The translations under genes were made by a program, and so were the position numbers. From assembly GCA_963578605.1 (NCBI GenBank), contig CAUZEA010000104.1:1-19247 (forward strand): DNA of 19,247 bases. The letters run 5' to 3'. Positions 1 to 8,244 of the stretch are shown one piece after another. How positions within the stretch are numbered: the stretch's first letter is position 1; the number at the start of each line of letters is the position of its first letter. This DNA is from JAKVCB01 sp963578605 (GTDB taxonomy: Bacteria > Planctomycetota > Planctomycetia > Pirellulales > Lacipirellulaceae). The notes below the pieces were generated by a model, which did no database searches, had not been told where the DNA came from, and saw only the letters and a list, made by a program, of their open reading frames with translations.

Positions 1-346
1 AGGGGCGAATCGCGTTTTCACTGCTGCTCCCTTGATTTCACTCTTTCGTCGGCCATTACAGAACTGCTTCACGCTCGCCAAACGGTTGACTGGGACCATT
101 TGCTTTGTGGTGGCGGTCTACCCGTGCACGCACATCTTCTGTTTAGCGTGCTACTGATTTGATCTCCCGTTGATTCGGCCGGTACGACGTGTGTACCTGT
201 GTGCACCTTGTGTGCGTCCCTGGAGTGGATTTCCGGTCTGCCACGTCGTCGTAACAAGCTACCGGCCCGGCAGTTCACATGCAGCCTGGAATTGGCTACG
301 GCAGATCAAAAACACTTTCCCACGTCGACGACGGGAGATCATCACC
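1..346. other. Upstream region of the efflux operon, no assignable gene
   Basis: No recognisable gene ends or starts here. On the plus strand one frame is open from the window edge to a TGA at 160-162 (53 codons), and a second frame is open to 155-157. Neither translation resembles a family I know, so a C-terminal tail of a gene lying to the left is possible but unproven. The segment 170-230 is rich in GTGTG steps and holds a weak inverted repeat, GGTAC with GTACC, at about 181-197. It could be part of a metal-responsive promoter, but I see no -35/-10 pair or known operator. A reading frame continues from 170 into the adaptor gene, but the signal-anchor sequence starts only at 347. Confidence 0.3.
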
Positions 347-1816
347 ATGAAACATCGACTCGAACTTTTGAAAACACGCTGGCTGGCGATAGCATCGACG
401 GTCATTCTACTTGCCGTTGTCATTACCGCGGCCGCAACCTACCAGCTGTGGTTGCCGCATGCAGAGAAGTTGATCGCGTCAAAGGAAAAATCGGCCGACG
501 ATCATTCCGGCCACGACCACGGGCATGAAGACCACGGGCATGAAGACCACGGGCATGAAGACCACGGGCATGAAGACCACGGGCACGAAGACCACGGGCA
601 TGAAGACCACGGGCACGAAGACCACGACGATGCCAACGCACTCAAATTAAGTAAAGGGGCTTGGAAAAACATCGGTCTGAAAACGGGAATCGTCACTCTG
701 CAAAGCTACGTCAAAACTGTTTCGATGCCAGCGATTGTGGTTGAGCGGCCTGGCCGCTCCCAAGTTGAAATCACGGCGCCCATCACTGGCATTGTCACGC
801 GCGTCTATCCGATCGAAGGCGAAGCGATCCAGCCAGACCAGCCGCTGATTGATCTTCGATTGACCCACGAAGATTTGGTTAACGCGCAGCGCGAATTTCT
901 CCAGTCGACAGAGGAACTTGATGTCGTCAAGCGAGAGATTGCCCGCCTGGAATCCGTCGGCGAGGGAGTCGTCGCCGGGCGGCGCGTGCTCGAACACAAG
1001 TACGAACAGCAGAAAATCGACGCGGCGCTACACGCTCAACGTCAAGGCTTGCTCTTGCACGGATTAAACGAACAACAAATCGATGGGATTCTGACATCTC
1101 GCCGATTGCTTCCCACGCTCACGGTTGCTGCCCCGCCGTTCGATGAAGCCGCCGACCACAATGAGACCGAACATCTCTATCACGTGCAAAGCATTCTGGT
1201 CAAACGTGGCCAATCTGTCGACTCAGGGGAGGCCCTCCTCATGTTGGCCGACCACTGCCTGTTGTATGTTGAGGGCCAGGCGTTCGAAGACGATGCCCAG
1301 CGACTAATTCAAGCCGCCCGCGACGGCTGGTTGGTAGACGTGTCTCCTGTCTCCAACGGCAATACTGGTGGCGAAACAATTCCACTCAAGGTTTTCTATG
1401 TCGCTGACAACGTCGATCACGATTCACGAGCACTGCGATTCTACCTGATTCTTCCGAACCAGCTGATTCGCGACGATCAGGAAAGTGGTCAGCGTTTCGT
1501 AGCGTGGCGTTTTCGACCGGGGCAACGAATGGAAGTGAAAATTCCGCTCGGCCCGCCCTGGGAAAATCAGATTGTGTTACCGCCGGAGGCGGTGGTTGAG
1601 GAAGGTGCCGAAACATTCGTTTTTGAGCAACACGGCAATCACTTCGATCGCGTTCCCATACATGTCGTCTATCGGGACAAGGACGCGGTCGTCGTCGAAA
1701 ACGACGGAAAATTGGTTGGCAGGACGGTGGCGATGTCGGGCGCATTCCAAATGCAATTGGCCATCAAAAACAACGCAGGGGGCGGTGTTGATCCGCACGC
1801 TGGGCACAATCACTAG
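347..1816 (+). CDS. RND efflux periplasmic adaptor (HlyD/CusB type) with His-rich repeat
   Basis: This is the membrane-fusion subunit of a tripartite metal exporter. It would link the inner-membrane pump encoded next to an outer-membrane channel. The ATG at 347 is chosen because it follows GGGAGA and immediately begins a basic N-terminus and one hydrophobic anchor (about residues 10-37); the same frame extends upstream to 170 without adding a plausible signal. The product is 489 aa. Residues 59-93 are seven GHEDH units, preceded by SGHDH, and the C-terminus is HAGHNH; both are likely metal-binding. A lipoyl/barrel-sandwich half follows, then a helical hairpin (about residues 180-250), the second half and a beta-barrel. 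The permease starts 14 bp downstream, so the pair is almost certainly co-transcribed. Family membership is clear; the metal (Cu, Ag, Zn, Co, Ni or Cd) cannot be read from the sequence. Confidence 0.92.
   Translation: MKHRLELLKTRWLAIASTVILLAVVITAAATYQLWLPHAEKLIASKEKSADDHSGHDHGHEDHGHEDHGHEDHGHEDHGHEDHGHEDHGHEDHDDANALKLSKGAWKNIGLKTGIVTLQSYVKTVSMPAIVVERPGRSQVEITAPITGIVTRVYPIEGEAIQPDQPLIDLRLTHEDLVNAQREFLQSTEELDVVKREIARLESVGEGVVAGRRVLEHKYEQQKIDAALHAQRQGLLLHGLNEQQIDGILTSRRLLPTLTVAAPPFDEAADHNETEHLYHVQSILVKRGQSVDSGEALLMLADHCLLYVEGQAFEDDAQRLIQAARDGWLVDVSPVSNGNTGGETIPLKVFYVADNVDHDSRALRFYLILPNQLIRDDQESGQRFVAWRFRPGQRMEVKIPLGPPWENQIVLPPEAVVEEGAETFVFEQHGNHFDRVPIHVVYRDKDAVVVENDGKLVGRTVAMSGAFQMQLAIKNNAGGGVDPHAGHNH
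521..625 (+). repeat. Seven tandem 15-bp units encoding GHEDH
   Basis: Seven exact-length units run head to tail inside the adaptor gene. Units 1-4 and 6 are identical; units 5 and 7 differ only by a silent CAT to CAC change in the first histidine codon. Such near-identity suggests recent expansion by slippage or unequal recombination, with protein-level selection. Because the unit is a multiple of three bases, every frame on both strands stays open across it, which creates spurious antisense reading frames. Confidence 0.97.
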
Positions 1817-1830
1817 GCAAGGGGACACCT

Positions 1831-4800
1831 GTGCTGACATCGTTCTTAAACGGAATTATCCGCTTCGCACTGCATAACCGCATGTTGATTGCAGCGCTGG
1901 CGACGTTTGTTTTGTTATACGGTGGTTGGCAAGTCTACCGTTTGCCCATCGACGTCTTTCCCGATTTGAATCGCCCGCGTGTCGTGGTGATGACCGAAGC
2001 GCCGGGGCTCGCACCGGAAGAAGTCGAAACACTCATTACCATTCCGCTGGAGACGGCGTTGAACGGCGCGACCGGGGTGCAGGCGGTACGAACCTCCTCG
2101 GGCGTGGGGATCTCAGTGGTTTACGTCGAGTTTGATTGGGGCACCGACATTTACAACGACCGGCAGGTCGTCGCTGAACGACTTGCCCTTGCCAGTGAAC
2201 AACTTCCTGAAGGCATCAGTCCACAGCTCGCACCGATTTCGTCACTCATGGGCCAAATCATGATTGTCGGAATGTACAGCCAGGTGAACGACGAGACACT
2301 GGCCTTCACTTTTGACGGCAACGTGGTCGAGCAACTTAACGCGGAAACTTTGCCGGATTCGCTTCGACAATCGTTCGGCCAACACGGCATCTTCCTTTCG
2401 GACCAGGCATCGATCACTGTACAACAATTTGCTCGCCAATGGTTACTGGCCGACCCCGAAACCGGGCGCTGGTTTACGCTCGTACAAACAGGCGACGGGT
2501 TGCAAGTCCATCGAACGACTTCGATGATGGCAATGCGCACACTCGCCGATTGGGTGGTACGGCAGCAACTGCTTACGGTTCCAGGCGTATCGCAAGTTTT
2601 CGTAATGGGTGGCCAACGCAAACAATTTCAGGTGCTGATCAACCCCGATTTGCTGCTGAAGTACGGTGTAACACTTCACGAGGTCCAGACGGCACTGGAG
2701 CGCAGCAACCAGAACGTCACGGGCGGCTACCTCGACGAGCAGGGACCAAATGAATACCTCGTTCGTGTACTTGGTCGCATCCGGACGACACGCGAGCTTG
2801 AAGAAGTTGTTATCAAACATCGAGATGGCCAGTCCATCACGCTCAGCCAGGTTGCCCGGGTTGTTGAAGGACCACAAGTAAAACGTGGTGACGCCGCTGC
2901 TTACGTACGTCAAGACAATAAGGAGTTCGCCGGCGGTCCAGCCATAGCACTAACCATCAACAAGCAGCCTGGCGCGGATACGCGTACCGTAACGCAGCAG
3001 ATTGCTGAGGTCATTTCCAAGCTTGAAGATCATTTGCCCAAAGACGTAAAGATTACTCCTGAGCTCTACCAACAAAAGGCATTTATCGACTCGGCAATCA
3101 GGAACGTCGTCGAGGCACTCCGGGACGGGGCGATTCTCGTTGTCATCATTTTGTTCTTGTTCTTGCTCAACTTCCGCACCACCTTTATCACCCTCACGGC
3201 TATCCCCCTTTCAATCGTCATCACAGGCCTGGTGTTCCAGGTTTTTGGCCTGTCAATCAACACCATGACGCTAGGCGGCCTGGCCGTAGCTATTGGTGAG
3301 TTGGTCGATGACGCGATTGTGGATGTCGAAAACATCTTTCGTCGACTCCGCGAAAATCGACTTTGTGCGAACCCCAAACCGGCCCTGTTGGTGGTTTTTC
3401 AAGCTAGCGCCGAGATTCGTAATTCCATCACATTTGGCACCATGATCGTCGTGCTGGTGTTCATTCCTCTGTTCGCGCTGGGGGGCATGGAAGGGCGCTT
3501 GTTCACGCCCCTCGGTATTGCCTACATCGTCTCCATTCTGTCTTCGCTCTTGGTGTCGCTGACGGTAACGCCAGTCCTGTCATACTGGCTGTTGTCCAAC
3601 GCCCGCGTTTTGACCCATCAAAAAGAGGGCATCTTGCTGCGGTTTCTCAAGTGGCTTGCGGGCTTTGTTATTAGCGCGAGTCTGCGACTGTCGGTGCCAA
3701 TATTGCTTCTTGCTTTGCTGGCTGTCGGTATTGCCGGAGGTGTGGTCTGGCAGTTGGAACGCGACTTTCTGCCACCGTTTAACGAGGGCGCGGCTCAAGT
3801 CAACGTGCTGCTTCCCCCGGGCACCTCACTCCAAAAGTCGAATGAAATTGCGGCAGTCGTTGAACAACGTCTCCAGGAAATCAGTGACGTTGAGAGCTTC
3901 GTTCGAAAAACGGGAAGGGCGGAACTGGATGAACATGCCGAGGGCGTTAACGTCACCGAAATCATTGCTTCCTTGAATCCACATTCTCCACGCAGCCGCC
4001 AGCAAATCCTCGATGACGTTCGCGAGCGACTTGCAAATATCCCGGGAATTGTCGTTGCCGTCGAGCAGCCGCTGGCGCACTTGATTTCGCACATGATTTC
4101 CGGCGTGAAAGCGCAAGTTGCCATCAAGCTGTACGGTGACGATCTCGGTGTACTGAGACGCAAGGCCGGCGAAATGAAGGCAGCCATTGCGGATGTCGCG
4201 GGTGTGAAAGACTTGCAGATCGAACCGCAAGTTATGATTCCGCAAATGCGAATCGAAATCGATGGGTATCAGCTCAAGCAGTATGGCCTCACGCGGGGCG
4301 ACATCACCGAGTTCATCGAAACTGCGATGAATGGTGAGGTTGTGTCCGAAGTGCTCGAAGGCCAACGTAAATTCGACTTGCTCTTGCGGCTGGACGAACC
4401 CTATCGCGAGGACTTGGAAACACTCAAGCGACTCACCATTGATTTGCCAGGCGGCGGTATGACCATGCTTGCGTCAGTCGCAAATATCTATCCCGGCAGC
4501 GGTCCGAACACGATCAACCGCGAGCAGGTCCGCCGCCGGATTGTGCTGCAATGTAATGTGGGCGGCCGAGGCCTGGTCGATGTCGTTCAGGAAATCAAGC
4601 AGCGACTTGAACCCATCCTGGCTTCCCTACCGGAGGGTTATTTTGTGGAATATGGCGGGCAGTTTGAAAGTCAGCAATCCGCCTCGCGTATGATTGCCAT
4701 TCTGTTCACCATCTCGCTCGTCGCGATGTTCCTAGTGCTCTACACGATGTTCCGCAGCATGAATCTTGCGCTGCAGGTGATGGTCGCATTGCCGATGGCC

Positions 4801-5238
4801 TTTATTGGTAGCGTAGCGGCGCTCACCCTGACCGGGCAAACCCTGACCGTTGCGGCGATGGTTGGATTTATTTCGCTTTGCGGCATCGCCTCGCGCAACG
4901 GAATTCTGTTGATTAACCACTACCTGCACCTGGTGCAGTACGAAGGAGAAAGTTGGCGTCGCGATATGATCGTGCGGGCAGGGCAAGAACGCCTCGCACC
5001 AGTATTGATGACGGCCCTGACGTCTGGTATCGGTCTCGTGCCGCTGGCAATGGCTGCTGGCGAACCAGGAAAAGAGATCCTCTATCCGGTAGCCACCGTG
5101 ATCATCGGAGGGCTGATCAGCAGCACGATCCTGGAGTTTCTCGTGCGGCCTGCCTTGTTTTGGCAGTTCGGCATGAAGTCGGCCCAGCGCGTCACTGAAG
5201 AACAACGTCAGGAAGTCAATCTGGTAGAGGAAAGTTGA
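1831..5238 (+). CDS. Heavy-metal RND efflux permease (CzcA/CusA family)
   Basis: This is the proton-driven inner-membrane pump of the exporter. The GTG start at 1831 follows AAGGGGA (1819-1825) with a 5-nt gap, and the product is 1135 aa. The first transmembrane helix is at about residues 16-36, followed by the hallmark PIDVFPDLNRPRV (39-51). The fourth helix carries AIGELVDDAIVDVEN (487-501). D493 and E500 match the CzcA proton-relay acids D408 and E415, the CzcA D402 position is Ala (as in AIG-type Cu/Ag pumps), and E490, D494 and D498 are extra acids. The second half repeats the fold, and a last helix set ends near residue 1115. Roughly residues 150-228 form an insertion of some 65-70 residues compared with the usual ~1030-1060 aa pumps. 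No outer-membrane factor gene follows, so the channel must be encoded elsewhere. Substrate metal is unknown. Confidence 0.96.
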   Translation: MLTSFLNGIIRFALHNRMLIAALATFVLLYGGWQVYRLPIDVFPDLNRPRVVVMTEAPGLAPEEVETLITIPLETALNGATGVQAVRTSSGVGISVVYVEFDWGTDIYNDRQVVAERLALASEQLPEGISPQLAPISSLMGQIMIVGMYSQVNDETLAFTFDGNVVEQLNAETLPDSLRQSFGQHGIFLSDQASITVQQFARQWLLADPETGRWFTLVQTGDGLQVHRTTSMMAMRTLADWVVRQQLLTVPGVSQVFVMGGQRKQFQVLINPDLLLKYGVTLHEVQTALERSNQNVTGGYLDEQGPNEYLVRVLGRIRTTRELEEVVIKHRDGQSITLSQVARVVEGPQVKRGDAAAYVRQDNKEFAGGPAIALTINKQPGADTRTVTQQIAEVISKLEDHLPKDVKITPELYQQKAFIDSAIRNVVEALRDGAILVVIILFLFLLNFRTTFITLTAIPLSIVITGLVFQVFGLSINTMTLGGLAVAIGELVDDAIVDVENIFRRLRENRLCANPKPALLVVFQASAEIRNSITFGTMIVVLVFIPLFALGGMEGRLFTPLGIAYIVSILSSLLVSLTVTPVLSYWLLSNARVLTHQKEGILLRFLKWLAGFVISASLRLSVPILLLALLAVGIAGGVVWQLERDFLPPFNEGAAQVNVLLPPGTSLQKSNEIAAVVEQRLQEISDVESFVRKTGRAELDEHAEGVNVTEIIASLNPHSPRSRQQILDDVRERLANIPGIVVAVEQPLAHLISHMISGVKAQVAIKLYGDDLGVLRRKAGEMKAAIADVAGVKDLQIEPQVMIPQMRIEIDGYQLKQYGLTRGDITEFIETAMNGEVVSEVLEGQRKFDLLLRLDEPYREDLETLKRLTIDLPGGGMTMLASVANIYPGSGPNTINREQVRRRIVLQCNVGGRGLVDVVQEIKQRLEPILASLPEGYFVEYGGQFESQQSASRMIAILFTISLVAMFLVLYTMFRSMNLALQVMVALPMAFIGSVAALTLTGQTLTVAAMVGFISLCGIASRNGILLINHYLHLVQYEGESWRRDMIVRAGQERLAPVLMTALTSGIGLVPLAMAAGEPGKEILYPVATVIIGGLISSTILEFLVRPALFWQFGMKSAQRVTEEQRQEVNLVEES

Positions 5239-5263
5239 AAAAGTCAACAGGCCTGGACCAAAA

Positions 5264-5371
5264 GTGCTCTGCCCGTCGGAAACGTACAGTTTTCATTGGG
5301 TGATCCTTTTCGATGGTTCGCGCTATGTCATCATGGAATGGGACGCCGAACTTCAAGCCACCGGATTTTAG
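5264..5371 (+). other. Possible 35-codon ORF or gene relic after the permease
   Basis: A GTG-initiated frame ends at TAG 5369-5371 and begins 25 nt after the permease stop. Its middle, HWVILFDGSRYVIMEWD, has a protein-like alternation of hydrophobic and charged residues and several tryptophans and tyrosines. No clear ribosome binding site precedes the GTG. It could be a small co-transcribed peptide, the tail of a decayed gene, or chance. I recognise no family. Confidence 0.18.
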
Positions 5372-5440
5372 CCGATTTTCTGGACTTTTTGTTCGGCTGC
5401 TGGTTACACTAAACAGTACCTGTTTCCACCGAAGGAGTTA

Positions 5441-5521
5441 ATGAAAAAAAGAGAGACCGTTCCCGATTTCGACGGAAGGAGAGTGGAGAGCCTACTGACT
5501 GGAACTCATTTCAAGCGTTGA
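5441..5521 (+). CDS. Candidate small ORF, 26 aa, strong Shine-Dalgarno
   Basis: The ATG at 5441 is preceded by GAAGGAG (5431-5437), one of the best ribosome-binding sequences in the window, though the 3-nt gap to the ATG is short. The frame encodes a 26-residue, charged, soluble peptide starting MKKRETVPDFDGRR and stops at TGA 5519-5521. No family is recognised and there is no membrane segment. It may be a leader peptide or a true small protein, or a chance match in purine-rich DNA. Confidence 0.22.
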   Translation: MKKRETVPDFDGRRVESLLTGTHFKR

Positions 5522-5983
5522 TCTGTATCCGATTGACCCCAGCTTATCAGCCAGCTTTTCTTGGCAGGCGAAGATTCGCAACCCACGACCCTCAATGCAA
5601 ACAAACTTTTTATCGACGGAGAAAGTCGGCTGCGCTGTGGACCAATAATCGACGGCCCTTGATCAGGCAGGCATTCTTTCCCGGGATTAATTATCCGTCG
5701 TCCCGTCGCAGATCTCGTTCATCGTAAAATCTGGCAATCGTCCAGATGAACTGCGAGCGAAGTTGGCGATGGTGTGCAGTGCCGTGGAAAACCAGCGATG
5801 TGGAAGACACAGACCTCAGGGGAGATACCTGGTGATCTTCTGCCCCTGGCTTCCATTCTCAGGCGTTTATGGGCCCTCACCCTCGGTGCCCTCACCCGAG
5901 CATTGGGTCGCCCGGTAGCGGAAATTGCAGTATGCTTTTGCTCGACCTCTACCATCAACGCTCCAGCAAACACCAACAAGAGA

Positions 5984-8137
5984 ATGTCATCGACCATGCG
6001 AACCCTGTTCCCCCTCACGTCCACACTGCTTCTTGGCCTCATCGGCTGCTCGGCAGCACCAGCTCCCCAGCCCACGGTCGTAGATCTTGCGCAAAAATAC
6101 CCTGAACAGTGGCCCGTATACGGCCGCAGCGCAGGAGCGACACGATTCTCTCCATTGACACACATCGATCGCGAAAACGTCAAACAGCTGGAGGTAGCCT
6201 GGACCTTCCACACCGGAGAACTGGCACATGTCGCAGGGAGCAATCTTGCCGAGGAACTCACCTTCGAGTGTACACCGCTGGTCTTGGATGGCGTGATGTA
6301 CTTGGTGACTGGCAGCAACCGTGCGATTGCGCTTGATGCGGAGACGGGAAAATCGCTCTGGTCGTATGACCCGGGGATCGATTTAGATGGAAACTACTCT
6401 GAGACTGCTGCGCGGGGGAGCGCTATCTGGGAACCTGCCGAAGGCGATCCGCATAGTCGTCGTAAACTCTTCTACGGGACTCTGGACGGACGGCTCATCG
6501 GACTCGACGCACAAACGGGAAAGCCGCTCGCACAGTTTGGGAAATCGGGAGAAGTGAACCTGCACCCCTTCGCGATGCCTGCTGAGCCCATTGCCGAAGA
6601 CCAAACCATGATCGCCATGAAGGAATATGGAACCGGGAAAAAACTCCCAAAAAAGTCGCCAGCTGATTTTCCATCCGTTGAGGCCTACAACACCTGGGCG
6701 TTCGGTTCGCTGGTCATCCCCCAAGTCACTTCCCCGCCGGTCGTCGTCGGAGATCTGATCGTGGTAGGAACCGCCATCGCAGACAACTTTAGCGTCGAAA
6801 ACGGCCTCGGGATCGTGCAAGCCTTTAGTGTCCACGATGGCCATCCCGTCTGGTCCTGGGATCCGATACCACGCAACCCGAAAGATCCCGGGTATTCCAC
6901 CTGGAGCCAGCACGACGTGGGCGGAGCCAACGCGTGGCCGCCTCTTTCGGCTGATCCAGAGCGAGGCCTGATCTTTGTGCCTACCACCTCCGCAAGCCCC
7001 GACTACTACGGCGGCAACCGCCTGGGGCGCAATGCGCACTCAGATAGCCTGGTCGCGCTCTACGCAGAGACGGGAGAGCTGGCCTGGTCGTTCCAGATCG
7101 TACGACACGACCTCTGGGACTACGACACACCACAGCAGCCGATTCTCTTTGACCTGGATCGAGACGGAGAAAAAATCCCGGCGGTCGCCATTGGGAGTAA
7201 GGTCGGACACTTGTTCGTGCTGGACCGGCGCACCGGGAAGTCGCTCTTCAAAAACGAAGAACGGGCGGTTCCGCAAACCGACATTCCGGGCGAAGAAACG
7301 TGGCCAACCCAGCTCTTCCCTGCGGAACTCCCGACCTTCGGCTTGCGCCGAGTCACGACCGAAGATGCCTGGGGCCGTACACCTGAAGAACGCAAGGTCG
7401 CACGGGAGCAAATCGCCTCCCTGCGGTGGAAAGGCCTCTTCACTCCGCCTTCGTTCCAAGGCAGCATCCAGGCACCGAGCAACGGCGGCGGCATGAACTG
7501 GGGAGGCCTGGCCTACGACCCGCACCACCAGCTCCTCATCACGCCGGCAACCCGCATCGCAGCTATCGTTTCACTCCAGCGCCCCGAACCTCAGCAATCG
7601 GAGGCCGGCGAGGGTGGAGAACGCCTGGCTCGCGAGGTACGGCGGATGCTTGGCACTCCTTACGTGATGACCCGCGACTACCTTTGGACGCGGGGCGACG
7701 GCACGTCAGAATTTGCAACGCGATACGGAATTCCAGAACTCGTTCCCCAGACCCCACCACCCTGGGGCACGCTCTCAGCAGTCGATCTCAAAACGGGTAA
7801 GCTCGCCTGGGAGATTCCGCTTGGGAACATGATGCTGTCCGCCCCGGGAGAAACGGGCTACGGTGAAACGCTGGGGTCATTCAACTTTGGTGGTCCCATC
7901 GTTACCGCTGGGGGACTTGTCTTCATAGCTGGCACCGTGGATCCTTACTTCCGGGCCTACGATGTCGAAAGTGGCGCAAAACTCTGGGAGTTTCGTCTAC
8001 CCGCACCTGGAATCGCTTCTCCGATGACCTATGCAATAAATGGTCACCAATATGTAGTCATCGCCGCAGGCGGCCACGGCAAGCTCAAGACTACGCTCTC
8101 AGATGCCCTCGTCGCCTTCCGCCTGCCCACACCCTAG
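5984..8137 (+). CDS. PQQ-dependent dehydrogenase lipoprotein, glucose-dehydrogenase-like
   Basis: This quinoprotein would oxidise a sugar or polyol at the cell envelope with pyrroloquinoline quinone and pass electrons to the respiratory quinone pool. The start at 5984 gives 717 aa beginning MSSTMRTLFPL, and the ATG at 5996 is an equally good alternative. Either one gives a signal peptide with lipobox LIGC (Cys22 from 5984), so the protein is probably a lipoprotein. There is no five-helix membrane anchor as in E. coli Gcd. Repeated beta-propeller motifs of the type ALDAETGKSLW and YDVESGAKLWEF are seen. The catalytic-region motif HDLWDYD is at 375-381, preceded by TTSASPDYYGG. The C-terminal third has NFGGPIVTAGGLVF and the closing GHQYVVIAAGGHG, both typical of membrane-GDH relatives. 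No cytochrome c motif (CxxCH) is present. No pqq biosynthesis genes are nearby, and the sugar substrate is unknown. Confidence 0.9.
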   Translation: MSSTMRTLFPLTSTLLLGLIGCSAAPAPQPTVVDLAQKYPEQWPVYGRSAGATRFSPLTHIDRENVKQLEVAWTFHTGELAHVAGSNLAEELTFECTPLVLDGVMYLVTGSNRAIALDAETGKSLWSYDPGIDLDGNYSETAARGSAIWEPAEGDPHSRRKLFYGTLDGRLIGLDAQTGKPLAQFGKSGEVNLHPFAMPAEPIAEDQTMIAMKEYGTGKKLPKKSPADFPSVEAYNTWAFGSLVIPQVTSPPVVVGDLIVVGTAIADNFSVENGLGIVQAFSVHDGHPVWSWDPIPRNPKDPGYSTWSQHDVGGANAWPPLSADPERGLIFVPTTSASPDYYGGNRLGRNAHSDSLVALYAETGELAWSFQIVRHDLWDYDTPQQPILFDLDRDGEKIPAVAIGSKVGHLFVLDRRTGKSLFKNEERAVPQTDIPGEETWPTQLFPAELPTFGLRRVTTEDAWGRTPEERKVAREQIASLRWKGLFTPPSFQGSIQAPSNGGGMNWGGLAYDPHHQLLITPATRIAAIVSLQRPEPQQSEAGEGGERLAREVRRMLGTPYVMTRDYLWTRGDGTSEFATRYGIPELVPQTPPPWGTLSAVDLKTGKLAWEIPLGNMMLSAPGETGYGETLGSFNFGGPIVTAGGLVFIAGTVDPYFRAYDVESGAKLWEFRLPAPGIASPMTYAINGHQYVVIAAGGHGKLKTTLSDALVAFRLPTP

Positions 8138-8244
8138 AACCTGGATCAATCTCGAAAGTGAATCGGACTACTTGGGAAGCGCCGTGATGATTTCCTGGGG
8201 AGTTGGGCTGTTCCCTTGTGGTACCCGGCGGCGAAGGCTTCTGC

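Larger units (their letters stand above)
5239..5983. other. 745-bp spacer with two candidate micro-ORFs
   Basis: No established gene is visible between the efflux operon and the quinoprotein gene. Two short plus-strand frames are listed separately (5264-5371 and 5441-5521). A small perfect hairpin, ATCTGG with CCAGAT around a 7-nt loop, lies at 5729-5747 and lacks a T tract. No convincing terminator follows the permease stop. The frame of the quinoprotein is open back to 5774, but that extension encodes no signal or known domain and precedes a good lipoprotein signal, so I treat 5774-5983 as untranslated leader. Confidence 0.4.

Noticed and set aside
423..696. Two minus-strand frames of repeated Arg/Gly/Leu/His or Trp/Ser/Cys/Pro units
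   Set aside because: They are the complement of the 15-bp GHEDH repeat, which keeps all frames open; no start signals or protein features support them.
4732..5247. 171-codon minus-strand frame inside the permease gene
   Set aside because: It is fully antisense to a clear RND C-terminus and has no family resemblance.
5774..5983. N-terminal extension of the quinoprotein from 5774
   Set aside because: It has no domain or signal and precedes a proper lipoprotein signal with Cys22, so a downstream start is more likely.
5719..6318. 199-codon minus-strand frame across the quinoprotein 5' end
   Set aside because: It overlaps the lipoprotein signal and propeller start of the quinoprotein, and its composition is shadow-like.
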